Origin: HGM04593 sp045657945 | GTDB taxonomy: Bacteria > Bacteroidota > Bacteroidia > Bacteroidales > Bacteroidaceae | Assembly (NCBI GenBank): GCA_045657945.1 | Contig: JAZOUB010000001.1 | Coordinates: 1-64,000 of the forward strand | DNA length: 64,000 bases | Direction of reading: 5' to 3' | Shown here: positions 10,120 to 18,206 of the stretch, piece after piece | How positions within the stretch are numbered: the stretch's first letter is position 1 | How the letters are laid out: each line of letters opens with the position of its first letter | Made by a program: the position numbers and the translations under genes | Notes under the pieces: model-generated | What the model was told of the DNA's origin: nothing | Database searches by the model: none | What the model saw: the letters and a program-made list of their open reading frames with translations, nothing else

Positions 10120-10295
10120 ATATAAAAAAGGATTATGTAGCACCGCAGGCCAATGCCTGCAATGTAGAATGTGAATCTTCGATATTGGTGATTTCGGGTT
10201 CAAACGAGGTGGGAACTGCACCCGGAGTTGAGGATGAAGATCCCAATGCCGCTCGTGGCTCACGAGGCCAATGGGGTGACATCTGGAAAGGTTAA
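10116..10295 (+). CDS. Small protein translationally coupled to the giant surface protein
   Basis: The ATG at 10116 overlaps the TGA of the giant gene (ATGA), which strongly suggests coupled translation; an alternative ATG lies at 10104. The 59-residue product begins MNIKKDYVAPQANACNVE and ends in an Arg/Gly/Trp-rich segment (AARGSRGQWGDIWKG). It has no obvious signal peptide. Short proteins with a KKxYxAP-type start and an acidic or tryptophan-containing end are frequent in Bacteroides and Prevotella, often next to large secreted proteins, but I know of no defined function. A terminator follows at once. Confidence 0.65.
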   Translation: MNIKKDYVAPQANACNVECESSILVISGSNEVGTAPGVEDEDPNAARGSRGQWGDIWKG

Positions 10296-10301
10296 AAACG
10301 G

Positions 10302-10335
10302 ACAAGGAGGGCTATCATCGCCCTCCTTGTTGTTT
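10302..10335 (+). terminator. Rho-independent terminator
   Basis: An 11-base perfect stem, ACAAGGAGGGC (10302-10312) with its complement at 10320-10330, seven-base loop, then a short T-rich tail. It closes the giant-protein/small-protein transcript. Confidence 0.85.
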
Positions 10336-10371
10336 GAAAAGGGGTGGGAATGGATAACAATTCTTATAATA

Positions 10372-10402
10372 TTTGCAGATTGAGAAAATAACTGTAAATT
10401 TG
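10372..10402 (+). promoter_or_regulatory. Promoter of fbp
   Basis: TTTG at 10372-10375, a 19-base spacer and TAAATTTG at 10395-10402 fit the Bacteroidetes housekeeping consensus, about 60 bases before the fbp ATG. Confidence 0.65.
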
Positions 10403-10460
10403 CAGTAATAAGTGCGTGGTGGGTGTTTACCCATTCCTGCGTCAAAAACAATTTGTAATT

Positions 10461-12455
10461 ATGGCAAAGCAGCACATAACAATTGAGGAGGTAAAGGAAG
10501 ACCTCCGCTATCTGCGTCTGCTGGCACGTGATTTCCCCACAGTGTCGAGCGTGACGACCGAAATTATCAATCTTGAGGCTATTCTGCATCTGCCCAAGCC
10601 TACGGAGCATTTCCTTGCCGATGTACACGGCGAGCATGAGGCTTTCCAGCATATCCTGCGCAATGCGTCGGGTAACATCAAACGCAAGGTGAATGACCTT
10701 TTCGGTGATTCCATAACAGCCGAGGAGAAGAAGGACCTGTGTACGCTGATATATTATCCCGAGGAGAAACTGAAACTTGTGAAGCTGACGGATATTGACC
10801 TTGATGACTACTATAAGCGTTCACTGAACCGCCTTATTGTGGTGTGCCGCAATGTGTCGTCAAAATATACCCGTTCCAAGGTGCGCAAGAGCCTCCCCGA
10901 GGAGTATGTGTATATCATTGAGGAACTTTTGCACGAGAGTGACGACTACCAGAACAAGCAGGCCTATCTTGAGGTCATTGTAGATACGATTATAGGCACA
11001 GGCCGTGCCGGCCATTTCATAACGGCACTCTGTTATCTTATACAGAGATTGATCGTAGATCGCCTGCACATCCTTGGCGATATATTTGACCGTGGCCCGG
11101 GTGCGCATCATATCATGGATGCGCTGTGCGATTACCACCACTTGGATATAACTTGGGGTAACCACGATGTGTTGTGGATGGGTGCTGCGGCAGGTAATAC
11201 ATGCTGTATCGCAAGTGTGCTGCGTCTCTCTCTGCGCGATGCCAACACTACAACCCTTGAAGAGGGTTATGCTATAAATATGGTTCCGCTTGCTACTTTT
11301 GCAATGGAGCAGTATGCCGATGACCCTTGTACGATATATCAGCCTCGCGTGGATGAGGAGCGTACCAACTTCAACGAGAAGGATGTGCGACTCATTGCAC
11401 AGATGCACAAGGCTATCTCTGTAATAGAGTTCAAACTCTCGGGACAGATTGCAATGAAGCACCCCGAGTGGAACATGATGGACCGTTGTCTCATGGAGTT
11501 CATTGACAAGGAGCGCGGTATAATCACCATAGATGGCAAGGAGTATGAGCTTGGCGACAAGCTGTGGCCAACGCTTGACCCTGCGAATCCGTATGCCCTC
11601 ACTCCCGAGGAACAGGATGTGATAGACCGTCTGCGTCACTCGTTCATGCGTAGCGAGAGATTGCAGAACCATGTGAACTGCCTGCTCATGCGTGGCGGTA
11701 TGTTTGTTATATATAACTCTAACCTCATGTTCCATGCTGCTGTACCCATCAACGAGGACGGTACAATGCGCGAGGTTGTCTTTGACGGCGTGCCGGTAAA
11801 GGGCAAGGAACTGATGAAGAAGGTTGAGCGCATGGCGCGTACTGCATTCGACAGCGATGTTGATGAGGCTACTCGCGAGAAGTATGCCGACTTCTTCTGG
11901 TACCTGTGGTGCGGTCCCGAGTCGCCTCTCTTCGGCAAGGCAAAGATGGCGACCTTCGAGCGCTATCTGCTCGACGACAAGGAGGTGCAGAAAGAACCCA
12001 AGGGTTGGTACTACATTCTGCGCGACAATGCCGAGGTGTGCGACTACATCCTCGACGAGTTCGGTGTCAAGGGTAATCACCGCCACATCATCAACGGTCA
12101 CGTTCCCGTGCGTGTGTTCAAGGGCGAGACACCTATCAAGGCCGATGGCCGCCTGATGGTCATTGACGGCGGTTTCTCAAAGATTTACCATAACCGCACA
12201 GGTATCGCCGGCTATACACTCGTTTATCACAGCCGAGGCTTTGAACTGGTGCAGCTTACTCCGTTCACCTCTACCGAGGAGGCTATCCTCAACGGAACCG
12301 ACATTGCCGGTACGATAAACATTGTGGAGATTGTGGGTGAGCGCGAGAAGGTTCGCGATACCGATATAGGCCGTGGCATCATGGTTAAGATTGCCGACCT
12401 TGAGCGTCTGCTCTATGCATACCGCAAGGGTGTGATAAAAGAGAGACCGCAATAA
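10461..12455 (+). CDS. fbp: Fructose-1,6-bisphosphatase, class III
   Basis: 664 residues, the usual length of class III (Firmicutes/Bacteroidetes) fructose-bisphosphatase, which removes the 1-phosphate in gluconeogenesis. It has a metallophosphatase core: DVHGEHEAF near residue 54, GDIFDRGPG near 207 and GNHDVLWMG near 233. The start MAKQHITIEEV at 10461 is preferred over an upstream GTG/ATG-type extension at 10416 because the family begins here and the promoter lies just upstream. It is a single gene with its own promoter. The gap to purE holds a purine-rich repeat. Confidence 0.93.
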   Translation: MAKQHITIEEVKEDLRYLRLLARDFPTVSSVTTEIINLEAILHLPKPTEHFLADVHGEHEAFQHILRNASGNIKRKVNDLFGDSITAEEKKDLCTLIYYPEEKLKLVKLTDIDLDDYYKRSLNRLIVVCRNVSSKYTRSKVRKSLPEEYVYIIEELLHESDDYQNKQAYLEVIVDTIIGTGRAGHFITALCYLIQRLIVDRLHILGDIFDRGPGAHHIMDALCDYHHLDITWGNHDVLWMGAAAGNTCCIASVLRLSLRDANTTTLEEGYAINMVPLATFAMEQYADDPCTIYQPRVDEERTNFNEKDVRLIAQMHKAISVIEFKLSGQIAMKHPEWNMMDRCLMEFIDKERGIITIDGKEYELGDKLWPTLDPANPYALTPEEQDVIDRLRHSFMRSERLQNHVNCLLMRGGMFVIYNSNLMFHAAVPINEDGTMREVVFDGVPVKGKELMKKVERMARTAFDSDVDEATREKYADFFWYLWCGPESPLFGKAKMATFERYLLDDKEVQKEPKGWYYILRDNAEVCDYILDEFGVKGNHRHIINGHVPVRVFKGETPIKADGRLMVIDGGFSKIYHNRTGIAGYTLVYHSRGFELVQLTPFTSTEEAILNGTDIAGTINIVEIVGEREKVRDTDIGRGIMVKIADLERLLYAYRKGVIKERPQ

Positions 12456-12600
12456 AAGGTGAAAAGTGAAAGGTGAAAGGTGAAAGGTGAAAGCGGAAAA
12501 CTGAAAACGGAAAGGTTAAAGCTCGTGCAAGCGAGTGAGTGAAAATTTATTTTCAATCGCAACGAGCGCAGCCGAGGTTCAATCGCACGAAGTGTGGTTA
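12456..12600. repeat. Purine-rich GAAAGGT-like tandem repeat tract
   Basis: Straight after the fbp stop come several copies of GTGAAAG/GAAAGGT-like units (12460-12520), then GAAAACTGAAAACGG. A stretch with TCGCACGAAGTGTGGTTAAA follows, and TGTGGTTAAA occurs twice (around 12593-12602 and 12622-12631). Similar tracts occur at about 18150-18195 and 38388-38463. It is probably a low-complexity dispersed intergenic repeat; no gene is seen here. Confidence 0.55.
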
Positions 12601-12662
12601 AAACTGAAAGGTGCACATGTAGTGTGGTTAAAGTTAAAACGAACAATAAAACAAAGCAAGAT

Positions 12663-13169
12663 ATGAAAGCAATAGTAAGTGTTATAATGGGCAGTACATC
12701 GGATCTGCCTGTAATGAAGAAAGCAACAGATTTCCTTAACGAGATGAAGGTGCCTTTTGAGGTTAACGCCCTCTCGGCTCACCGCACTCCCGAGGCTGTG
12801 GAGGCCTTTGCCAAGGGTGCAAAGGAGCGTGGCGTGAAGATTATAATTGCAGCAGCCGGCATGGCGGCTCATCTTCCGGGTGTGATTGCTGCAAGCACAA
12901 CTCTCCCCGTGATTGGCGTGCCCATCAACAGTACACTCGATGGCATGGATGCGTTGCTCGCAATTGTGCAGATGCCTCCGGGCATCCCTGTTGCCACTGT
13001 AGGTATCAATGCATCGCTCAATGCAGCAATCCTGGCGGTTGAAATGCTGTCGCTTGCCGATGCCGAGCTTGCCGAGCGTCTTGCCGCTTACAAGAGTGGC
13101 CTCTGCAAGAAAATTGAGAAGGCTAACGAAGAGCTCAAGGAACTCAAATATGAATACAAGACAAATTGA
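12663..13169 (+). CDS. purE: N5-carboxyaminoimidazole ribonucleotide mutase
   Basis: 168 residues, normal for class I PurE, which converts N5-CAIR to CAIR in de novo purine synthesis. The start MKAIVSVIMGSTSDLPVM carries the phosphate-binding GSTSDLPVM motif, followed by SAHRTPE and AAGMAAHLPG, all hallmarks of the family. The ATG at 12663 is preferred; the longer frame from 12594 runs through repeat sequence. Its 3' end overlaps the ispG start by 20 bases, so the two are almost certainly cotranscribed. Confidence 0.95.
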   Translation: MKAIVSVIMGSTSDLPVMKKATDFLNEMKVPFEVNALSAHRTPEAVEAFAKGAKERGVKIIIAAAGMAAHLPGVIAASTTLPVIGVPINSTLDGMDALLAIVQMPPGIPVATVGINASLNAAILAVEMLSLADAELAERLAAYKSGLCKKIEKANEELKELKYEYKTN

Positions 13170-14883
13170 TATTTTCAACTACAAGCGTCGTGCTACTGTT
13201 GAGGTTGCCGTTGGCAATGTGCTCATTGGCAGCGCACAGCCCGTGCGTGTGCAGTCGATGACCAACACCAGCACGATGGATACTGATGGCAGCGTGGAGC
13301 AGACACTGCGCATTGTTGAGCGTGGTGGCGAGCTTGTACGCTTGACCACACAGGGCAACCGCGAGGCGGTGAATCTTGGCAACATCAAGCAGCAGTTGCT
13401 TGCGCGTGGCTGCCAGGTGCCACTTGTGGCCGATGTGCATTTCAATGCATCGGTGGCCGATACTGCAGCGCGTTATGCCGACAAGGTTCGTGTAAATCCC
13501 GGTAACTACGTGGATACGGCGCGTACATTCAAGCATATAGATTACACCGATGCCGAGTATGCCGAGGAACTCAAACGCTTGCGTGAGCGTTTTGTGGCGT
13601 TCCTTGATATATGCAAGGCCGAGGGCAAGGCTGTGCGTGTGGGTGTGAACCATGGTTCGCTCAGCGACCGCATCATGAGCCGTTATGGCGATACACCGTC
13701 GGGTGTCGTGGAGTCGTGCATGGAGTTCCTGCGCATCTGTCGCGACGAGAACTTCAACAATGTGGTTGTTTCAATAAAGACCAGCAACACTGCCATGATG
13801 GTTACAACCGTGCGCCGTCTTGTGCGTGTGATGGCCGAGGAGGGTATATCATACCCCTTGCACCTTGGTGTTACCGAGGCCGGCGATGCCGAGGATGGGC
13901 GCATAAAGAGTGCCGTGGGAATTGGCGCGCTGTTGGCCGATGGAATAGGTGATACCTTGCGTGTATCACTTGCTGAGGCTCCCGAGAACGAAATCCCTGT
14001 AGCGAAGGAACTTGCCGATTATGTCGCTTGCCGTGCCGGCCACGAATATATTGATGCTGTTGTCGCTCCATCGTTCAACTATGAAGAACCTGTGCGCCGT
14101 GCAACAAAAGAGTGGGGCATTATTGGTGGAAAGAATGTACCCGTTGTTTTTGGCGGCGAGGTTGAGGATGTTGACATAGCAGCCGATTTCATAGCAGCCG
14201 ATGTGGCTGTGTGCCAGCCATGTGAGGCTGCAAATGGCTCTTTTGTGGCACTTGAGTATAAAGACCTTACAACAGAGAATATTACAAAGCTCAAGTCGCT
14301 TGAGAATATTGCGATTGTCGCTTCAACAACCCATGCAAACCCAGTGGCTGAATTGCGTGCCTTGGTGCATAAGTTGACTATTGAGGGTGTTGATGCTCCT
14401 GTAATCATACGCAGGGCATATAACGAACCATCGGTGGAATCTTTGCGCATAAAGGCATCTGCCGATTTGGGCGTGCTTCTCATTGACGGTCTTGTCGATG
14501 GCTTGTGGCTCGAGAACCCTTCAAGCAGTGCCGAGGAGCTCAATGCCATTATGTTTGGTATATTGCAGGCAACCCGTGCCCGCATAAGCAAGACCGAATA
14601 TATCGCATGTCCCGGTTGCGGCCGCACTATGTACGATTTGCAGGGTACTCTGGCACGCATAAAGGCTGCTACTTCGCACCTCAAGGGACTCAAGATTGGC
14701 GTTATGGGCTGCATTGTGAACGGCCCCGGCGAAATGGCCGATGCCGATTATGGTTATGTGGGTGCTGCACGCGGAAAGGTGTCTCTCTATCGTCGCAAGG
14801 AGTGCGTCGAGAAGAATATCCCCGAGGAGGAGGCTATTGAACGCTTGTTGCAGTTGATAAATAGTGACAAAGAGCGAAAGTGA
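13150..14883 (+). CDS. ispG: (E)-4-hydroxy-3-methylbut-2-enyl-diphosphate synthase, long form
   Basis: IspG/GcpE makes HMBPP from MEcPP in the MEP isoprenoid pathway with a 4Fe-4S cluster. The product is 577 residues, matching the long three-domain form of Bacteroidetes, Chlamydiae and plants. The N-terminal TIM barrel starts near VQSMTNTSTMDT. The cluster ligands are in CPGCGRT (Cys487, Cys490) and MGCIVNGPGE (Cys521), with the conserved Glu528. The ATG at 13150 lies inside the purE end. A hairpin terminator follows. Confidence 0.95.
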   Translation: MNTRQIDIFNYKRRATVEVAVGNVLIGSAQPVRVQSMTNTSTMDTDGSVEQTLRIVERGGELVRLTTQGNREAVNLGNIKQQLLARGCQVPLVADVHFNASVADTAARYADKVRVNPGNYVDTARTFKHIDYTDAEYAEELKRLRERFVAFLDICKAEGKAVRVGVNHGSLSDRIMSRYGDTPSGVVESCMEFLRICRDENFNNVVVSIKTSNTAMMVTTVRRLVRVMAEEGISYPLHLGVTEAGDAEDGRIKSAVGIGALLADGIGDTLRVSLAEAPENEIPVAKELADYVACRAGHEYIDAVVAPSFNYEEPVRRATKEWGIIGGKNVPVVFGGEVEDVDIAADFIAADVAVCQPCEAANGSFVALEYKDLTTENITKLKSLENIAIVASTTHANPVAELRALVHKLTIEGVDAPVIIRRAYNEPSVESLRIKASADLGVLLIDGLVDGLWLENPSSSAEELNAIMFGILQATRARISKTEYIACPGCGRTMYDLQGTLARIKAATSHLKGLKIGVMGCIVNGPGEMADADYGYVGAARGKVSLYRRKECVEKNIPEEEAIERLLQLINSDKERK

Positions 14884-14913
14884 CAAGTTGTTTTTTCGTA
14901 GAATTAAAATATG

Positions 14914-14953
14914 AATTGAGGGCAATTATTAAAGATTGTCCTCAATTTTTCTG
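14914..14953 (+). terminator. Rho-independent terminator after ispG
   Basis: AATTGAGGGCAAT pairs with ATTGTCCTCAATT (one G-T pair) and is followed by TTTTTCTGTTTT. Stem arms are 14914-14926 and 14935-14947. Confidence 0.8.
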
Positions 14954-15039
14954 TTTTGTAAAACAAAACACTCTTCCCGATTGTTATATATCCATACACC
15001 GGTGATTTTACCGGTGTAAACATTCAAATTTAACAAATA

Positions 15040-15543
15040 GTGGATACAGCAAAATTCAGGAGAGAACTGCTTGAGATTCAGTCGGAGTTACAACGCTTTG
15101 CCTATAAACTCACTGCAGACAAGGAAGAGGCCAATGACCTTCTTCAGGAGACATCGTTAAAGGCATTGGGTAACATGGACAAGTACACGCCGGGGACTAA
15201 TTTCAAGGGCTGGGTCTACACGATAATGCGTAATATCTTCATCAACAATTACCGCAAGGAGACGCGCGACCAGATCTTTGTCGATACCACCGACAACTAT
15301 TTCCACATAAACAGTTCGCAGGAGTGCGATAACTACATCACCGATAATGGATACGATACGAAAGAGATTTACCGTGTCGTTCACAGTCTTCCGCGCGATT
15401 ACCGCATACCTTTCCTCATGCATATTTCCGGCTTCAAGTATCGCGAGATTGCCGACCGTCTTGGCCTGCCTCTCGGTACCGTCAAGAGCCGGATATTTTT
15501 TACCCGTCAGCAACTTCAGGGGCTGTTGAAGGACTATAAATAG
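15040..15543 (+). CDS. ECF-type RNA polymerase sigma factor
   Basis: 167 residues starting with GTG at 15040. Region 2 is visible in LQRFAYKLTADKEEANDLLQET, with TNFKGWVYTIMRNIFINNYR after it; region 4 has REIADRLGLPLGTVKSRIF, the DNA-binding helix-turn-helix. It fits a sigma-70 group 4 regulator. No anti-sigma gene is adjacent, so its signal is unknown. A short inverted repeat, ACACCGGT/ACCGGTGT (14996-15003 and 15010-15017), lies just upstream of the start and could be a regulatory site or an RNA hairpin. Confidence 0.9.
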   Translation: MDTAKFRRELLEIQSELQRFAYKLTADKEEANDLLQETSLKALGNMDKYTPGTNFKGWVYTIMRNIFINNYRKETRDQIFVDTTDNYFHINSSQECDNYITDNGYDTKEIYRVVHSLPRDYRIPFLMHISGFKYREIADRLGLPLGTVKSRIFFTRQQLQGLLKDYK

Positions 15544-15687
15544 CCTGTCTGCGCCTGTACTGCAACACGATATGTGGCATAATTGCCATCCAATGGCTTG
15601 TTGTCCCGTTTTTACTGCCGTTATCTGCCAAAAAATGAGTATCTTCGCGTCATATTTGGTTTTAATAACATTGGCATATAGAATAAT

Positions 15688-17322
15688 ATGGTTTCAGTAG
15701 ACGGTTTGGCTGTTGAGTTTGGCGGAACAACGCTTTTCAGTGATGTTTCGTTCGTGATAAATGAGAAGGACCGCATCGCCCTCATGGGAAAGAACGGTGC
15801 CGGAAAGAGTACATTGTTGAAGATTCTGGCAGGTGTGCGCACTGCTTCGCGTGGCACGGTGTCGGCTCCCAAGGATACAGTCATCGCCTATCTGCCACAG
15901 CACCTGATGACCGAGGACGGCCGTACCGTCTTCGAGGAGGCATCACAGGCTTTTGCCCACCTCTATGAGATGGAGGCCGAGCTTGATCGCATGAACAACG
16001 AGCTTGCTACCCGCACCGATTATGAGAGCGACGATTACATGGCACTCATTGAGGAGGTGGCTACAAAGAGCGAGAAGTTTTATGCCATTGACATGACCCA
16101 CTTCGAGGAGGATGTGGAGAAGACACTCCTTGGTCTTGGTTTCGAGCGCAAGGACTTTAACCGTCAGACAAGCGAGTTCAGCGGTGGCTGGCGCATGCGT
16201 ATCGAGCTTGCGAAGATGCTTCTGCGTAATCCTGATGTGCTGCTGCTCGATGAGCCTACAAACCACCTTGATATTGAGTCAATCGGTTGGCTCGAGGAGT
16301 TCCTCATCAACAACGGTAAGGCTGTGGTTGTCATCAGCCACGACCGCAAGTTTGTCGATAACATCACAACCCGCACCATTGAGGTGACAATGGGTCGCAT
16401 ATATGACTACAAGGTGAACTACTCGCAATATCTTGTGTTGCGTGCCGAGCGCCGTCAGCAGCAGATGAAACAGTACGAGGAGCAGCAGAAGATGATTCAG
16501 GAGACCAAGGATTTCATCGAGCGTTTCAAGGGAACATATTCAAAGACACTGCAGGTGCAGAGCCGCGTGAAGATGCTCGAGAAACTGGAAATCATTGAGG
16601 TTGACGAGGAGGATACATCGGCATTGCGACTCAAGTTCCCACCATCACCACGCGCAGGGCAGTATCCCGTGATTATGGACGGTGTGGGCAAGGCCTATGG
16701 CGAGAAACGCATCTTCTCAGGCGCGACACTCACCATTGAACGCGGTAACAAAGTGGCTTTCGTTGGTCGTAACGGCGAGGGTAAGTCAACGCTTGTAAAG
16801 TGTATCATGAAGGAACTTGAACACGAGGGTTCGTTGCAGCTTGGCCACAATGTGCAGATTGGTTATTTCGCGCAGAACCAGGCATCATTGCTCGATGAGG
16901 AGTTGACCGTGTTCCAGACAATCGACGATGTTGCCAAGGGTGAAATCCGTAACAAGATACGCGACCTGCTTGGAGCATTCATGTTCGGTGGCGAGGCAAG
17001 CACAAAGAAAGTGAAGGTACTCTCTGGTGGTGAGCGCACCCGTCTGGCGTTGCTCAAACTTCTGCTCGAGCCTGTGAACCTGCTCATCCTTGACGAGCCT
17101 ACCAACCACCTCGACCTCAAGACAAAGGACATCCTGAAACAGGCACTCAAGGACTTCGACGGCACACTCATCTGTGTGAGCCACGACCGTGATTTCCTCG
17201 ATGGTCTTGTGACAAAGGTCTATGAGTTTGGCCACGGCAAGGTGCGTGAGCACCTGTGCGGAATCTATGAGTTCCTCGCCGCCAAGAAGATGGAGGAACT
17301 GAGTGAACTGGAGCGTAAATAA
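15688..17322 (+). CDS. ABC-F family ATPase (ribosome-associated type)
   Basis: 544 residues with two ATP-binding cassettes and no membrane segments, the pattern of ABC-F translation factors. First cassette: Walker A GKNGAGKST (34-42), signature FSGGWRMR near 163, LLLDEPTNHLD near 185. A charged linker (RRQQQMKQYEEQQKMIQET) separates it from the second: GRNGEGKST near 359, LSGGERTR near 445, LILDEPTNHLD near 466. Members act on the ribosome, either relieving stalls or giving antibiotic protection; nothing here separates a housekeeping from a resistance role. A single gene with a very strong terminator. Confidence 0.9.
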   Translation: MVSVDGLAVEFGGTTLFSDVSFVINEKDRIALMGKNGAGKSTLLKILAGVRTASRGTVSAPKDTVIAYLPQHLMTEDGRTVFEEASQAFAHLYEMEAELDRMNNELATRTDYESDDYMALIEEVATKSEKFYAIDMTHFEEDVEKTLLGLGFERKDFNRQTSEFSGGWRMRIELAKMLLRNPDVLLLDEPTNHLDIESIGWLEEFLINNGKAVVVISHDRKFVDNITTRTIEVTMGRIYDYKVNYSQYLVLRAERRQQQMKQYEEQQKMIQETKDFIERFKGTYSKTLQVQSRVKMLEKLEIIEVDEEDTSALRLKFPPSPRAGQYPVIMDGVGKAYGEKRIFSGATLTIERGNKVAFVGRNGEGKSTLVKCIMKELEHEGSLQLGHNVQIGYFAQNQASLLDEELTVFQTIDDVAKGEIRNKIRDLLGAFMFGGEASTKKVKVLSGGERTRLALLKLLLEPVNLLILDEPTNHLDLKTKDILKQALKDFDGTLICVSHDRDFLDGLVTKVYEFGHGKVREHLCGIYEFLAAKKMEELSELERK

Positions 17323-17363
17323 AACAATAACTGCTTGCCAATTGGCAAGCAGTTATTGTTTTA
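17320..17363. terminator. Perfect 44-base palindromic terminator
   Basis: The palindrome starts at the stop codon of the ABC-F gene. Its arm AAACAATAACTGCTTGCCAA is followed at once by the complementary arm, centred on GCCAATTGGC and ending in TTGTTTTATTT. It can act in both directions and separates the plus-strand genes from the minus-strand polysaccharide locus. Confidence 0.9.
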
Positions 17364-17419
17364 TTTAACTTTTCTCACAGGTGTGGCAGCACTGTTTTAG
17401 AACTTTCAATTAATTATTT

Positions 17420-17643
17420 CTCCCCTCCGTCACTTCACTTTGTTCGTGCCACCTCCCCTCGCATAGCGAGTGGCGGAGCTATTGGATGTTTTTTTGATTA
17501 TTGCTCCCCTCCGTCACTTCACTTCGTTCGTGCCACCTCCCCTCGCAGAGCGAGTGGCGGAGCTTTTGTTAATAGTGATTTTGGGTAATTAGCTGCTCCA
17601 CTCCAGTGGAGGGGAGCTGTCTGCTTGCAGACTGAGGGGAGGG
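17420..17643. repeat. CTCCCCTCC hairpin repeats, three copies (A, B, C) next to DUF559 gene 1
   Basis: Copies A (17420-17480) and B (17504-17564) are 61 bases and differ at two positions; each runs from CTCCCCTCCGTCACTTC to GAGTGGCGGAGCT. Copy C is of a second type with two hairpins: CTCCACT/AGTGGAG and GTCTGC/GCAGAC. Positions 17574-17643 are repeated at 18080-18149 with one mismatch in 70 bases. The repeats fill the 280 bases between the ABC-F terminator and the DUF559 gene. Confidence 0.85.
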
Positions 17644-18015
17644 CTAATATTCTTTATTTTCTATTACCTCGTTTTCTAATTCAGCTTTTATAATATCCAG
17701 AACTCCTTGCAGGTTATCCCATATGAGTCTGTTTTCAAATCGAATGACTCTTATTCCTTTGCTATTTAAGAATTGAGTTCTAATATCATCTTCTCTTGCC
17801 CCATGGAATGTGTAGTGGCTCTGTCCGTCAAGTTCAATACATAATTTTGCGCTTGCGCAATAGAAATCCAGAATGTATGGTTCTATCGGATGTTGTTTTC
17901 TCCACTTGCTTCCATTAAGTTTGTGTGATTTAAGTTGAGTCCACAATACAGCCTCTTCAGGAGTCAAACATCTCCTTAATTCTTTACTTTTTAATAAAGT
18001 TTCTTTTGTATTCAT
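17644..18015 (-). CDS. DUF559 protein (Vsr/restriction-endonuclease-like fold)
   Basis: 123 residues, the usual length of DUF559 proteins. It contains the family core LRRCLTPEEAVLWTQLKS, then WRKQHPIEPYILDFYC, then KLCIELDGQSHY; the D...ExDG pattern is that of PD-(D/E)XK nucleases related to Vsr. The stop codon abuts repeat C, and repeats D/E lie just before the start. The gene therefore occupies a cassette of about 506 bases between direct repeats. Biochemical function of the family is not established; a role in moving or maintaining the repeats is an inference from the context. Confidence 0.85.
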   Translation of the reverse strand: MNTKETLLKSKELRRCLTPEEAVLWTQLKSHKLNGSKWRKQHPIEPYILDFYCASAKLCIELDGQSHYTFHGAREDDIRTQFLNSKGIRVIRFENRLIWDNLQGVLDIIKAELENEVIENKEY

Positions 18016-18026
18016 TTATTAGTGGA

Positions 18027-18149
18027 CTCCCCTCCGGTCTTCGACCACCTCCCCTCTGCAGCGGGGCGGAGTTTTTTTGAGTGATTTTGGGTAATTAGCT
18101 GCTCCACTCCTGTGGAGGGGAGCTGTCTGCTTGCAGACTGAGGGGAGGG
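18027..18149. repeat. CTCCCCTCC hairpin repeats D and E flanking DUF559 gene 1
   Basis: D (18027-18071) is a short type-1 variant, CTCCCCTCCGGTCTTCGACC to GCGGGGCGGAG. It matches the copy inside the phosphatase gene (38011-38055) at 43 of 45 positions. E (18080-18149) is the 70-base direct repeat of 17574-17643. A purine-rich GAAAGGT-like tract follows at about 18150-18195. Confidence 0.85.
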
Positions 18150-18206
18150 TGCAAAGAGCGTGGTTAAATGTGAAAGGTCAAAACGGAAAGCAATGAAACG
18201 CTAAAA

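Noticed and set aside
9115..10305. 396-codon minus-strand open frame
   Set aside because: It lies wholly opposite the giant surface protein gene, has no recognisable domain and reads as the complement of a well-supported coding sequence.
10860..12101. 413-codon minus-strand open frame
   Set aside because: Antisense to fbp, which has complete family motifs; no features of its own.
15688..17322. Antibiotic-resistance ABC-F
   Set aside because: The protein is an ABC-F, but nothing in the sequence or neighbourhood distinguishes resistance from a housekeeping role.
17420..18149. CRISPR array
   Set aside because: The repeats are of two types with unequal spacing and bracket a DUF559 gene; no regular unique spacers and no cas genes.
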